Positions 1 to 8,654 are shown, counted from the stretch's first letter. The stretch is 24,052 nt of DNA from Desulfobacteraceae bacterium (GCA_030642205.1 DAOWOF010000008.1:1-24052); one strand, 5' to 3'. A program made the numbers and translations. Notes: generated by a model from the sequence alone, not told the origin.

Positions 1-107
1 GAATATTGCAGAAACCTGGCAAAATCTTTAATATCTTGAAAATATTTATACAAATCTGCACATAATCGTGAAGACCTCTTCCATACATCCAAATCCTCAA
101 ATTTCAA
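1..107 (-). CDS. Four-helix-bundle protein (23S rRNA IVS type), N-terminal fragment
   Basis: Reading the minus strand from a TTG at 105-107 gives a fragment beginning MKFEDLDVWKRSSRLCADLY. The 'F-x-D-L-x-V-W-K-x-x-x-x-L' start is the signature of the small (~115-130 aa) four-helix-bundle proteins first found inside 23S rRNA intervening sequences and also common as stand-alone genes. A GGAGG sits 5 nt before the TTG, which supports this start. About 35 residues are visible before the window ends. The last few residues (around FARFLQY) fit the family less well than the usual G-F-x-D-Q-I, so a frameshift at the very edge is possible. The biological role of these stand-alone proteins is not established. 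Confidence 0.65.
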   Translation of the reverse strand, partial: MKFEDLDVWKRSSRLCADLYKYFQDIKDFARFLQY

Positions 108-121
108 AATAACCTCCAGTG

Positions 122-142
122 CTGACAACTGATAACTGACAA
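122..142. repeat. Three tandem 7-bp repeats, CTGAYAA
   Basis: CTGACAA, CTGATAA and CTGACAA lie head to tail, differing at one position. The array is in the presumed 5' leader of the four-helix-bundle gene, 15 nt upstream of its TTG start. Confidence 0.75.
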
Positions 143-171
143 ACTAACTCTTACAACTTCATCTTTGGGTT

Positions 172-188
172 GCGGGCATCAAGCCCGC
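172..188. repeat. Small GC-rich hairpin, 6-bp stem and 5-nt loop
   Basis: GCGGGC (172-177) and GCCCGC (183-188) are perfectly complementary around ATCAA. It lies between the M48 protease stop (261) and the four-helix-bundle gene. No T-run follows on either strand, so it is not a convincing terminator. It stands out as GC-rich in AT-rich DNA and could be a fragment of a dispersed palindrome. Confidence 0.5.
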
Positions 189-260
189 CTTAGATTATAG
201 TTGGATCGAATTTCAGAGACTAATTTACCCATTGATTGCGGGAATAACTGTGATGAGGAC

Positions 261-1496
261 TCAGGAGTGCTTGCGAATCGCATTAATTCGTTCAATGACT
301 GGAGGATGGCTATACTCCAAAAATACTTTAAGGGGATGAGGAGTTAGATTGGACAAATTATCTACACTTAATTTTTTTAAGGCATTGATCATAGACTTAG
401 GTTTTCCATAGGTGCTGATTGCAAAATTATCTGCCTGATACTCATGCTTTCTTGAAAGTAGATTTATAAAAACAGAAAGAATCATATCAATAGGTGCATA
501 TAAAAACCCAAAAAAGATAAGGCCCGCGTAGATTGAGGTTTCTTGCATTTTAAAGGCATCAAATAAGACCGGATTGGATATGAATTGAGAGAGGATATAA
601 AACATGATCCCTGTCGTACAGATTGAAATCAGCATGAATTTCAGAATATGTTTTTTCTTGTAATGTCCAATTTCATGGGCCAGAATGGCAACTAATTCCT
701 CCTCAGAATGATTTTCAATCAGTGTATCAAAAAGTACAATTCTGCGAAATTTGCCAAACCCTGTAAAAAAAGCATTGGATTTAGTGGATCTTTTTGATCC
801 GTCCATCTTAAAGACTCCTTTAATACGAAAATTCTGAGATGCAGCATAGTCCTCTATGGCGCTTTTTAATGTGCCCTCCTCAAGAGGGATAAACTTATTA
901 AACAGGGGCATAATAATTACAGGGGCAAGATACATAAAAAAAATCTGGATAACAGTTAGAGTAAGCCAGCAATATAACCATGCCCATGGTCCGGCTTTTT
1001 CAAAAAACCATAAAATAGCTATAAAGATTCCTCCACCAATTATTGCTCCCAGAATCAAGGCCTTTAATATATCCAGGATAAAAGTTTTGATAGTTGTTTT
1101 GTTAAAACCATATTTTTCTTCAATTACAAAGGTGCTGTAAAGCAAAAAAGGAAGATTTAGTATCTGGCTGGCCAATAATATTATAGCGGCAAAAATAAGG
1201 CCGGTTGAGATACTGCCTAGTTCAAAGCCTCTGGCAAATTGGTCAACCAGATTAAAGCCCCCAAAAAGCAGAAAAAGAATTGTCACGGGGGTTATAATAC
1301 TTTCATGTATAATACCAAAGGATGTTGTATCCCTAAGATATTCCTGTGATTTAAGGTATCTCTCTTCATCGTAAAATCCTTTAAACTCGTCAGGGAGACT
1401 GGGACTCAGATACTTCAGATTTAAGAACTCAACTATTAGGGTCAGAAAATAGCTACCGATTAAAATGACCAGGATTATAACTAAAAAGGGATTCAT
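261..1496 (-). CDS. M48 family zinc metalloprotease, Ste24/CAAX prenyl protease 1-like
   Basis: Integral membrane zinc endopeptidase of the Ste24 type, 411 aa, the usual length for this family. The zinc site is visible as HEIGH (274-278) with the third ligand in E-Y-Q-A-D (E352), and the C-terminal Y-S-H-P-P motif (395-399) is typical of Ste24/HtpX proteins. Hydrophobic segments near residues 2-25, 68-80, 98-120, 143-165, 175-197, 286-307 and 323-345 match the multi-span chamber fold. The start is ATG with a weak GAGAAG upstream. In bacteria, which mostly lack prenylated CAAX proteins, members are thought to act in membrane protein quality control, but the substrate here is unknown. It follows the DUF898-TPR gene by 67 bp on the same strand. 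Confidence 0.92.
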   Translation of the reverse strand: MNPFLVIILVILIGSYFLTLIVEFLNLKYLSPSLPDEFKGFYDEERYLKSQEYLRDTTSFGIIHESIITPVTILFLLFGGFNLVDQFARGFELGSISTGLIFAAIILLASQILNLPFLLYSTFVIEEKYGFNKTTIKTFILDILKALILGAIIGGGIFIAILWFFEKAGPWAWLYCWLTLTVIQIFFMYLAPVIIMPLFNKFIPLEEGTLKSAIEDYAASQNFRIKGVFKMDGSKRSTKSNAFFTGFGKFRRIVLFDTLIENHSEEELVAILAHEIGHYKKKHILKFMLISICTTGIMFYILSQFISNPVLFDAFKMQETSIYAGLIFFGFLYAPIDMILSVFINLLSRKHEYQADNFAISTYGKPKSMINALKKLSVDNLSNLTPHPLKVFLEYSHPPVIERINAIRKHS

Positions 1497-1519
1497 ATTC
1501 TTCTCGGATTAAAATTTTC

Positions 1520-1562
1520 GCCTGACGCTGGAATTGGGAAAATTGGCAGTGTTCGTTCAGGC
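1520..1562 (-). repeat. Imperfect long inverted repeat between DUF898-TPR and M48 genes
   Basis: GCCTGA (1520-1525) pairs with TCAGGC (1557-1562). Inside, CTG/CAG and AATT/AATT arms can also pair with bulges. On the minus strand the structure is followed by GAAAATTTT, a weak T-tract. It could be an attenuator or weak terminator within a same-strand gene pair, but the stem is interrupted. Confidence 0.3.
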
Positions 1563-1563
1563 C

Positions 1564-3423
1564 TTATTTAATTATTGCTGAAAAATGGCCAGCTATAATA
1601 CTTTTTTGGTCATCGGGTAAACATAGATAGATTTTTCCTGATAGCTTTCCCTCTTTTTTAGCGCCAAATTCAAGACGCATGACATAATCCTTCATAAAAA
1701 CCTTTGACTTTGGAATGTCCTTATTCTTTTCTTTCCATTTTATATATATGTGAGGGGAATTAAAGCCAGTGGATTTATCAATAATATACTGTTTGCCTTC
1801 AAGTACTTCACCTTTTTTAATAAAAAGGAATATTTCTACTGCATGATCAGGAAAAAAATCCTGCCCATCACGAATCGTTAGAATACCGCTATGTATTGCG
1901 GCAGATCTTGAAATAAATTTATCTCCATGGATCTTGCCCTGAGCCATTACATGGGGAATCTTCATCTGATCAAGATTCTTCTGCCAGGTTAAGGATACGG
2001 TCTCTGACCTGTCTGTTAATGCCTTTTGAGGGTCATCCTCAAGATGCTCTCTGGCTCGTGCCTGTCCCAGGCCGCCTAATTCGGCCGCTTTTTTAAAATC
2101 ATTCTCAGCCTTGGTTTTCTGCTTCATGGCAAGATAAACAATGCCTCTGTTGTAATATATATCACCGTCATCGGGATGAATTGAGATGGCCTTATTATAA
2201 TCCATAAGGGCTAGATTATTTCTGCCAATTTCGTGATATACATTGCCCCTATTGCAATAGATGTCTACTCCCCTGGGAGTAAGCTTTAAGGCCGCATTGA
2301 AATCATTAAGGGCTGCATTAAACTTTTTATAATTGACATATATAAGACCCCTATTAAAATAGGCGTCTCCAAAACTTTTATTTATTCTAATGGCAGCAGA
2401 ATAATCCTTTAAAGCATTTTTATGATTCCCCTGTAAATGATATAAATAGCCCCTGTTAAAGAACGCAATGGCATTTTCAGGCTCTTTTTTAATAAGCTGA
2501 TCAAGGGACTTGATTTCCGTTTTAGATCTAAAATCCTTTGGTTGAATTTGAGAAGAGGAAAGGATGTCCTGTTTTGCGCCTTTTTTTAAAGGCCTTTTGC
2601 CTTGGTACTTCAAGGCTTTTTGTCCATGATGAAGGGGCTCTGAAAGCATTTGTTTGCTCATGGATGCTTCAAAGGCCGTTGAAATTAATTTATGGGAATT
2701 ATAAAAAAACAGAGCAAGAGCCATAAAAGGAATTAATCCGATGGCAATCATGATCGCGACATGGACCATATTGGTCTCCACCATGGGGAAGTGTTCTACC
2801 TCTTCAGGCTCTCCAACCATCAGTCCATTGATTTGCCATCTGTAAAGCATACATATAGACCACGGTAAAAAGAGACTAAATGTCACACTATTTAGAATGA
2901 AACTGATTAAAAATACTTTTAGAAAATCGCCAAATCTGGAGCCAAAAGAAGTCTTTTCTCCGCCATATTCAGTATGCTCTTCCTTCCAGGCATAAAAACG
3001 ATAGAGGCCTATAAAATAATAAAGCCCCAGAGTAATCATAGGAAGAATTACCATATGAATTAAATATAGAAGAAATAAGTTGCCACCAGTGCCTGCAAAA
3101 TGACTTGGCTTGCCCTCTACCAGAGTATTTTGCACTTTCCAGGTCAAGAATTTACATATGGCCCATGGAGCATAAAATCCAAAAGTAATAATGGTCAGGA
3201 TTCCCTGCACCAGGATAATAACAAAGAGCTGTAAACCATCTCCTGTAAAAGAAACCCGTTTACCATTAATTATGGTATTGGATGCTTTTTGCCTAAAAAG
3301 TCTTACCCAGGCCCAAGCAGAATAAATGCCCCCGGTAATTATGCCAAGCAATAAAACATGAATTAATACTGTTACAACGTAATTACCTCCTGTGCCGCTA
3401 AATTTACAATTTCCCCTGGCCAT
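1564..3423 (-). CDS. DUF898 (YjgN-like) membrane protein fused to TPR repeats and a C-terminal domain
   Basis: About 619 aa in three parts. Residues ~9-207 hold four tandem ~50-aa membrane units, each beginning F-x-G-T/D-G (FSGTGG, FTGDG, FAGTGG, then FGSRFG) and ending W/Y-x-x-x-x-N-T/G-x-x-x-G, as in DUF898/YjgN proteins. A further hydrophobic segment is at ~220-242. Residues ~315-454 form four TPR units (N-R-G-x-x-Y and A-L-x-D-Y-x-x-A-I). A ~130-aa C-terminal part, unrecognised, includes a G-K-I-Y-L-C-L-P-D-D-x-K-S-x-x-x-G-x-F motif. A GTG at 3424-3426 directly precedes this ATG. The AGGGGG upstream sits 2 nt from GTG and 5 nt from ATG, so ATG is preferred. Function unknown; probably an inner-membrane scaffold. 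The gene ends 67 bp before the M48 gene. Confidence 0.8.
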   Translation of the reverse strand: MARGNCKFSGTGGNYVVTVLIHVLLLGIITGGIYSAWAWVRLFRQKASNTIINGKRVSFTGDGLQLFVIILVQGILTIITFGFYAPWAICKFLTWKVQNTLVEGKPSHFAGTGGNLFLLYLIHMVILPMITLGLYYFIGLYRFYAWKEEHTEYGGEKTSFGSRFGDFLKVFLISFILNSVTFSLFLPWSICMLYRWQINGLMVGEPEEVEHFPMVETNMVHVAIMIAIGLIPFMALALFFYNSHKLISTAFEASMSKQMLSEPLHHGQKALKYQGKRPLKKGAKQDILSSSQIQPKDFRSKTEIKSLDQLIKKEPENAIAFFNRGYLYHLQGNHKNALKDYSAAIRINKSFGDAYFNRGLIYVNYKKFNAALNDFNAALKLTPRGVDIYCNRGNVYHEIGRNNLALMDYNKAISIHPDDGDIYYNRGIVYLAMKQKTKAENDFKKAAELGGLGQARAREHLEDDPQKALTDRSETVSLTWQKNLDQMKIPHVMAQGKIHGDKFISRSAAIHSGILTIRDGQDFFPDHAVEIFLFIKKGEVLEGKQYIIDKSTGFNSPHIYIKWKEKNKDIPKSKVFMKDYVMRLEFGAKKEGKLSGKIYLCLPDDQKSIIAGHFSAIIK

Positions 3424-3520
3424 CACTTCCCCCTTATAAGAGATTTAATCCCTTGGTAAATAAATCAGGTTTTTGCCTAGGTTAAATAACGATTCATCTA
3501 TATATTTTCCTCCACCATAA

Positions 3521-3931
3521 CTATAAACGATCTCTCAGAGCCGCGATTACCTTGAGATCTGGTGGCAGAAAATGATACCTGTCAAAATCATTGATTGTGA
3601 TCCATTTAATGTCCTGCTCCTCGCAAGCCTTGGGCTCTCCATCAAAACAGACACAAAAAAAGAAATGTAAAGAAATTACTCTGGCTTCATATTCATGGTC
3701 AACAGTCAGAAAATGTTTCTCGATTTTTACTGTAACGCCTAATTCCTCCTTTAGCTCTCTGATAAGACAATTTTTGAGGCTTTCATCTTTCTCCTGTTTA
3801 CCCCCTGGAAATTCCCATAATCCCTCAAGAGGGGTTCCCGAAGGACGTTTTGCTATCAGGATCTTATTTTTTCTCAGAATCAGGCCAGCCGCTACTTGCA
3901 GATGGGGTTTATTTGATTGCTCTTTTTTCAC
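3521..3931 (-). CDS. mutT: MutT-type Nudix hydrolase (8-oxo-dGTP diphosphatase-like)
   Basis: 136 aa, the normal length for MutT. The Nudix box G-x5-E-x7-R-E-x-x-E-E-x-G is complete at residues 44-66 (G44, E50, R58, E59, E62, E63, G65), and W39-E-F-P-G-G before it is characteristic of the MutT/CTP-diphosphatase branch. Expected role: hydrolysis of oxidised purine nucleoside triphosphates in the cytoplasm. The start is GTG at 3929-3931, preceded by AAGGGG 5 nt upstream, and overlaps the 3' end of the TPR gene by 23 nt, suggesting translational coupling. The exact substrate cannot be fixed from sequence. Confidence 0.88.
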   Translation of the reverse strand: MKKEQSNKPHLQVAAGLILRKNKILIAKRPSGTPLEGLWEFPGGKQEKDESLKNCLIRELKEELGVTVKIEKHFLTVDHEYEARVISLHFFFCVCFDGEPKACEEQDIKWITINDFDRYHFLPPDLKVIAALRDRL

Positions 3932-5720
3932 GAACCCCCCTTAACCGTAACCTGAGATAGCTTTCCTCTGCTTCTTCATGATCTGAGACAAGCTTCAATA
4001 TGTCTTTATAGGCTTGCAGGGCGGCTTCCAGGTTATCTTTTTTTTCATGCAATTTTGCAAGGCGCAGTAAAAGTTTGATATCTCTTGGTTTGAGCTTTTG
4101 AATATTATTCATCTGTATTATAGCCAGATCTTCACGGCCGGTCTTTAAACAGGCCAGGACAAGATATTCTTTTAGATCAATTGAACCTGGATTTTCTTTT
4201 ACTCCGATTATAAAAATCCGAAATATCTTTTCATAGTCGTTCTTCTTTTGAAGGTAATTAAAGATAAAGTGATAGATTTTAATATTATTAGGAGAGAGCT
4301 TAATAAGCAGTTTTGCCTCTTTAAATGCGGATTGGAATTTATTTTGAGACTTATAGATATCAAATAAAATACCATGAGCAGAAACATCATTGGGGCTTAA
4401 TTTCACGTATTTGGTAAAATAGGGAAGGCTTGCCTTGAGATTTCCAGATTCATATTCAAGGGCACCAAGATTATATATTACTGTCTTGTTTTTTGCATCC
4501 AGGGCAAAAAGCCTCTTATAAATTCTTTTTAATTCGGTTTTCTTTCCTTGTTTTTCTTTGATCTTGACCAGCAATTGTAAAGGGGGTAAGGCCTTTGGCC
4601 GTTTTTTTATAATCTCTTTTAGATATTTTTCCGCTTTTTTCAGCTTGCCCTGATTAATAAGATCATGAGCCAGATTAATTCTGTTTTCAATATCATCCGG
4701 TTTTAATTTAAGGGCCTTGGCTAGATAAATTTGAGCCTTTTTTTTATTGGATAATCGTTCATAAAGATAGGTGATATTATAATAAAGATTCGCATCCCGC
4801 GGATTCAATTTGGCAGCCTTGAGGTAAAATGCAATCGCCTTCCTGATTGATCCGGATTTATTGTAAAGATACCCCAATTGTTGATAGATAGGCAGACAAT
4901 CCTTACTCGCCACCTGCTTGGTTAGAAGTAAATATTCTTTAATGGCATTTTTGAATTTGTTTCCTTTTGCGTAAGTTTCTGCCAGTTGTTGACGGATCTC
5001 CAAATCTTCCGGGTCCTGTTGGAGCATTCGTTTATAAACTGAAATAATGCCATGCCTGTTATTATAAGTGGAATATAGTTTCAGTAGTTCGGATAGTTCT
5101 GAGAAATCAGGATCTTCATCCAATAATTTCTCCATAATGCTGGCAGCATGAGACCATTGTTTGGAGTGTTTATATTCATTCAGAAGCTCATATTTAAATT
5201 CATCTTCATCAGGGAAAAAAGTCATCCCACGTTTAAGAAAGGCAATACGCCTTTTTTTATCAATGATTTGGTTTGCCTTTTTTAACCAATCATCTATGGT
5301 CGGTTTGACTTCCCAATTAAAATAACCGATTTCCGTATTTTGATATTTTATACTGATTCTAAATTGATTTATATTGAAGATTTCCTGATCTGAAAACAGG
5401 CTGGCAAGAGTAATCTTTTCGTAGCGCAAGGCCTCTATATCAGGCAGGGATGTTACTAAACGGGTAAAAAGATTAAAGGGAATATTTGTGGAAATATTCA
5501 GAATTTTAACCTTATCATAAGGGCTGAGAAAATAGGTTTTACCCGGTAGAAGCCGCATGCGCTCCTGGTTTGTCTCAAGGAGGACAGAGTTAAGCTGAGG
5601 CGAAACAAAATAAATAAAATGGCATAGATAACCACTTATGGCGCAGACTCCAACCAACAATAGAGTGATAACCCAATAAAGGGGCCTGGGATAAAATGAC
5701 TTTTTCTTTCTGTCGTTCAA
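3909..5720 (-). CDS. Membrane-anchored TPR-repeat protein downstream of secF
   Basis: 603 aa: a basic N-terminus (NDRKKKS), one transmembrane helix (about 15-41), a ~100-residue region probably outside the membrane with a conserved-looking L-L-P-G-K-T-Y-F-L-S motif (57-66), then TPR-like helical repeats from ~155 to ~595. The repeats fit the consensus loosely, e.g. A-I-A-F-Y-L-K-A-A-K-L-N-P. By topology (positive-inside) the repeats are probably periplasmic. The start is TTG at 5718-5720. No better start exists, because the same frame runs straight back to the secF stop 21 nt upstream, and no strong SD is visible. Its place directly after secDF suggests a role linked to the membrane or exported proteins, but the function is unknown. 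Confidence 0.82.
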   Translation of the reverse strand: MNDRKKKSFYPRPLYWVITLLLVGVCAISGYLCHFIYFVSPQLNSVLLETNQERMRLLPGKTYFLSPYDKVKILNISTNIPFNLFTRLVTSLPDIEALRYEKITLASLFSDQEIFNINQFRISIKYQNTEIGYFNWEVKPTIDDWLKKANQIIDKKRRIAFLKRGMTFFPDEDEFKYELLNEYKHSKQWSHAASIMEKLLDEDPDFSELSELLKLYSTYNNRHGIISVYKRMLQQDPEDLEIRQQLAETYAKGNKFKNAIKEYLLLTKQVASKDCLPIYQQLGYLYNKSGSIRKAIAFYLKAAKLNPRDANLYYNITYLYERLSNKKKAQIYLAKALKLKPDDIENRINLAHDLINQGKLKKAEKYLKEIIKKRPKALPPLQLLVKIKEKQGKKTELKRIYKRLFALDAKNKTVIYNLGALEYESGNLKASLPYFTKYVKLSPNDVSAHGILFDIYKSQNKFQSAFKEAKLLIKLSPNNIKIYHFIFNYLQKKNDYEKIFRIFIIGVKENPGSIDLKEYLVLACLKTGREDLAIIQMNNIQKLKPRDIKLLLRLAKLHEKKDNLEAALQAYKDILKLVSDHEEAEESYLRLRLRGVREKRAIK

Positions 5721-5741
5721 GAATCGCCAGCACTGATAAGT

Positions 5742-6785
5742 TTATTTTTTTCCTAAAGGTTTGTCTTCCCAGATTAAAAGAATCGGACTTGCCACAAAAA
5801 TGGATGAATATGTCCCAACTAATACTCCGATCAAGATTGCAAAGGCAAAATCATGAATCACACCGCCACCCAAAATAAAAAGGGCCAGAATAACGATTAA
5901 GGTCGTAAGCGAGGTAAGGATGGTCCGACTCAGTGTCTCGTTTATGCTAGTATTCATAGCCTCTTCAAAGGATTTTTTTCGAAAACGCCGCGAATTTTCC
6001 CTGATTCTGTCAAAGACAATAATAGTGTCATTGAGAGAATATCCCACAATGGTTAAGAAAGCGGCGATAATGGAAAGAGAAATTTCCCGATCGGTTAAGG
6101 CAAAAGCTCCCATTGTAATCGTGACATCATGAATCAATGCAATAATTGCTCCAAGGGCATATCTTAGCTTTAAAAACCAGCAAAGCGCAATGGTGACCAA
6201 TAGGGCGACAATAATAAGCCAGGAAACAGGCAAGCCAAATCCTGATGCCAGATAGACAGCAAAGATCAGGGAAAGCGCCATTATAATACTCATAAGCCAT
6301 TTTAGTTCAAATCGGCCTGAAATATAGATCGCGATAAATAAAATGGAATAGAAGATAGCGAAAAGGGCCTTTTGCCGCAAGTCTTCGCCGACTTTGGGGC
6401 CAACCATTTCAACACGCCTCATCTCAACCCCTTGCCCGAATTCAATAATCAGAGATTGTTTAACTTTTTCACTTAATCCTGATAATTTCAAATCTGTTTT
6501 TCTGACTCGTATCAGATATTCATGATCATCTTTTTCCCCGAATTCCTGAATGATGCTATCTTGCAACTGCACAGATTTAAGGGCAGCCTTGATCTCGGAT
6601 GGCAAATGTTTTTCATCCAGCTTGACCTGTATTAAAACTCCACCGGCAAAATCAACGCCATAATTAGGGCCGCCTCGCCATATGAGCAGCAAGATAGTTG
6701 CTAAAATCAAACTTGCCGATAATATAAAAGCAATTCTGCGATTTCCGATAAGATCCAGATTGATTCCAGGTTTTATAAATTCCAT
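5742..6785 (-). CDS. secF: Protein translocase subunit SecF
   Basis: Partner of SecD in the proton-driven Sec accessory complex, which pulls exported proteins into the periplasm. Recognised by an N-terminal transmembrane helix (16-36), D-F-A-G-G (45-49), the V-G-P-K-V-G-E motif (128-134), A-L-G-A-I-I-A-L-I-H-D (210-220) and G-Y-S-L-N-D-T-I-I-V-F-D-R-I-R-E (248-263). At 347 aa it is longer than the usual ~300-310. The excess maps to residues ~161-207, between the R-F-E segment and R-Y-A-L-G-A, and contains two extra hydrophobic stretches. ATG start with GGAG 9 nt upstream. Lies 63 nt after secD. Confidence 0.96.
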   Translation of the reverse strand: MEFIKPGINLDLIGNRRIAFILSASLILATILLLIWRGGPNYGVDFAGGVLIQVKLDEKHLPSEIKAALKSVQLQDSIIQEFGEKDDHEYLIRVRKTDLKLSGLSEKVKQSLIIEFGQGVEMRRVEMVGPKVGEDLRQKALFAIFYSILFIAIYISGRFELKWLMSIIMALSLIFAVYLASGFGLPVSWLIIVALLVTIALCWFLKLRYALGAIIALIHDVTITMGAFALTDREISLSIIAAFLTIVGYSLNDTIIVFDRIRENSRRFRKKSFEEAMNTSINETLSRTILTSLTTLIVILALFILGGGVIHDFAFAILIGVLVGTYSSIFVASPILLIWEDKPLGKK

Positions 6786-6848
6786 AATTATCTACTCCAA
6801 CTTTACAGCTGCCCAATATAATACTCAGGATATAGCCGTAACTGAAAA

Positions 6849-8450
6849 CTAAATGCTCAGTTTCTTCATTCCACGCTGCAAATACAAATAATCAAAGACA
6901 ATCCGAGTGACAAAGATAGCCGTAAAGAGGCTGGCAATAATACCTATGCTAAGCGTTACGGCAAAACCTCTTACAGGACCTGTGCCAAACTGAAATAATA
7001 CCAGGGCTGCAATTAAGGTGGTAACATTGGCATCAAGAATTGTCACCAGGGCCTTGGAATAGCCGCCCTCAATAGATGCCCTGTTGGTTCTTCCAAGCCT
7101 GGCTTCTTCTCTTATACGTTCAAAAATCAGGACATTGGCATCAACAGCCATTCCGATGGTAAGGATTATTCCCGCTATGCCGGGCAGGGTCAATGTAGCT
7201 CCAAAGAAGGCCAAACCCGCCATAATAAAAAGGATATTCAATAGAAGCGCCAGGTCAGCAATACAACCTGACAGGCCATAATAAACTGCCATAAAAAGAA
7301 TGACTATAACACCCCCGATAAGCATTGATTTAAACCCTTTTTCAATGGAGTCTTTTCCCAGGGAGGGGCCTACTGTCCGTTCTTCAATAATTTCGACCGG
7401 CGCCGGCAATGCGCCTGCGCGTAATACAATTGCCAGATCTCGCGCCTCTTCCATATTAAAGCGACCGGTTATCTGAGCCTTTCCTCCAGATATCTTGCTC
7501 TGGATTACAGGCGCTGAATTTATCTTTTTATCAAGCACAATGGCGAGTCTCTTTTTGATATTTTCACCTGTGATTTGCTCGAAAAGCCTTGCCCCTCTGG
7601 AATCAAAGGAGAGAGATACATAAGGTTCATTATACTGCGAATCTATCTGAACCCTTGCATCAGTAATATATTCGCCTGTAATCAATGTCCTTTTCTTTAT
7701 TAAAAACGGGGTTTTTACCTGACGTCCAGTCTCACGATTTAAACTCATCTGATATAAGATTTCATCTCCAGGCGGCAAATTCCCTTTAAGGGCCTCATCA
7801 ACGCTGTTTTCATCATCAACTAATTTAAACTCCAGCAATGCGGTTTTCCCTATTAATTCCATAGCCCTTTTAGGGTCCTTGATTCCAGGCAGCTGAATAA
7901 GTATCTGATGGCCTTCCTGGGGTCTGATATCAGGCTCGCTGACACCAAACTGATCAATCCTGTTCCGGATAGTTTCCAGGGCCTGATCAACAGCCATTCT
8001 TTCCACCTTTTCCCTGGCCTTGGCTAATAAAACAAGGTGAAAGGAAGGATGGCTGTCCTCCCCTGAAATCTTTCTGATCTCAAAATCAATGTAATGATCT
8101 TTTACAATTTCCTGTAATAAATCCTGATCCTTGTCTCTCATTAAGGTTAGATCAATCTTGTTCGAACCTTGACGCTTGAGCTTCAGATACCGGATTTTAT
8201 CTTTTCTCAGATCTTTTTTGAGTTCTTCTACAAACCTCTCAAGATGATTTTCCACCGCCTTGATAACCTTGACTTTCAATACAAGGTGCATTCCACCCTG
8301 AAGATCAAGGCCTAAATGAATCTTGTCCTGCGGCAAGATATTTGACCACCATACAGGCAGATTTTTAGTAAGAGAGGGAGTAAGATAAATCAATGCGAAA
8401 AGAATAATAACCAGGGCAATTCCGCTACGCCAACCTAAGTTATTTGACAA
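6849..8450 (-). CDS. secD: Protein translocase subunit SecD
   Basis: 533 aa, the normal length. One N-terminal transmembrane helix (8-25) is followed by L-D-L-Q-G-G (48-53), the large periplasmic P1 head, then the transmembrane bundle from ~375. The bundle includes A-V-D-A-N-V-L-I-F-E-R-I-R-E-E (435-449), the conserved RND-type segment needed for proton-coupled function. R-A-G-A-L-P-A-P (344-351) is also diagnostic. The start is TTG (8448-8450) with GGAG 6 nt upstream; the frame is closed just above it by TAA, so no longer form is possible. Forms an export unit with yajC upstream and secF downstream. Confidence 0.97.
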   Translation of the reverse strand: MSNNLGWRSGIALVIILFALIYLTPSLTKNLPVWWSNILPQDKIHLGLDLQGGMHLVLKVKVIKAVENHLERFVEELKKDLRKDKIRYLKLKRQGSNKIDLTLMRDKDQDLLQEIVKDHYIDFEIRKISGEDSHPSFHLVLLAKAREKVERMAVDQALETIRNRIDQFGVSEPDIRPQEGHQILIQLPGIKDPKRAMELIGKTALLEFKLVDDENSVDEALKGNLPPGDEILYQMSLNRETGRQVKTPFLIKKRTLITGEYITDARVQIDSQYNEPYVSLSFDSRGARLFEQITGENIKKRLAIVLDKKINSAPVIQSKISGGKAQITGRFNMEEARDLAIVLRAGALPAPVEIIEERTVGPSLGKDSIEKGFKSMLIGGVIVILFMAVYYGLSGCIADLALLLNILFIMAGLAFFGATLTLPGIAGIILTIGMAVDANVLIFERIREEARLGRTNRASIEGGYSKALVTILDANVTTLIAALVLFQFGTGPVRGFAVTLSIGIIASLFTAIFVTRIVFDYLYLQRGMKKLSI

Positions 8451-8654
8451 TTGTTACTCCATTGTATTGGGGTTTATCCAAAACATCAGCAGCCATATTT
8501 TCAGCTATAGCTTTCTAGAAACATCTTTACTTTGTTATGATCCAAAACCACTTAAGACATTCAATATGAGTGCATCAGGAATCATTCTTCCTTATCTTGC
8601 CAAAAATAATTTTATAAAAGAATTTAAGGGTCGATTATGAAAGATACAGACTTC

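Noticed and set aside
172..188. Intrinsic terminator for the M48 protease gene
   Set aside because: The stem is only 6 bp and no T-run follows on the minus strand.
856..1140. 94-codon plus-strand frame within the M48 protease gene
   Set aside because: It is antisense to the conserved membrane segments of a well-supported protease gene and has no recognisable protein features.
8580..8640. Short minus-strand ORF of about 16 codons between yajC and secD, preceded by AAGGAAG
   Set aside because: The SD-like sequence is too close to the ATG, and the peptide has no recognisable arrest or leader features.
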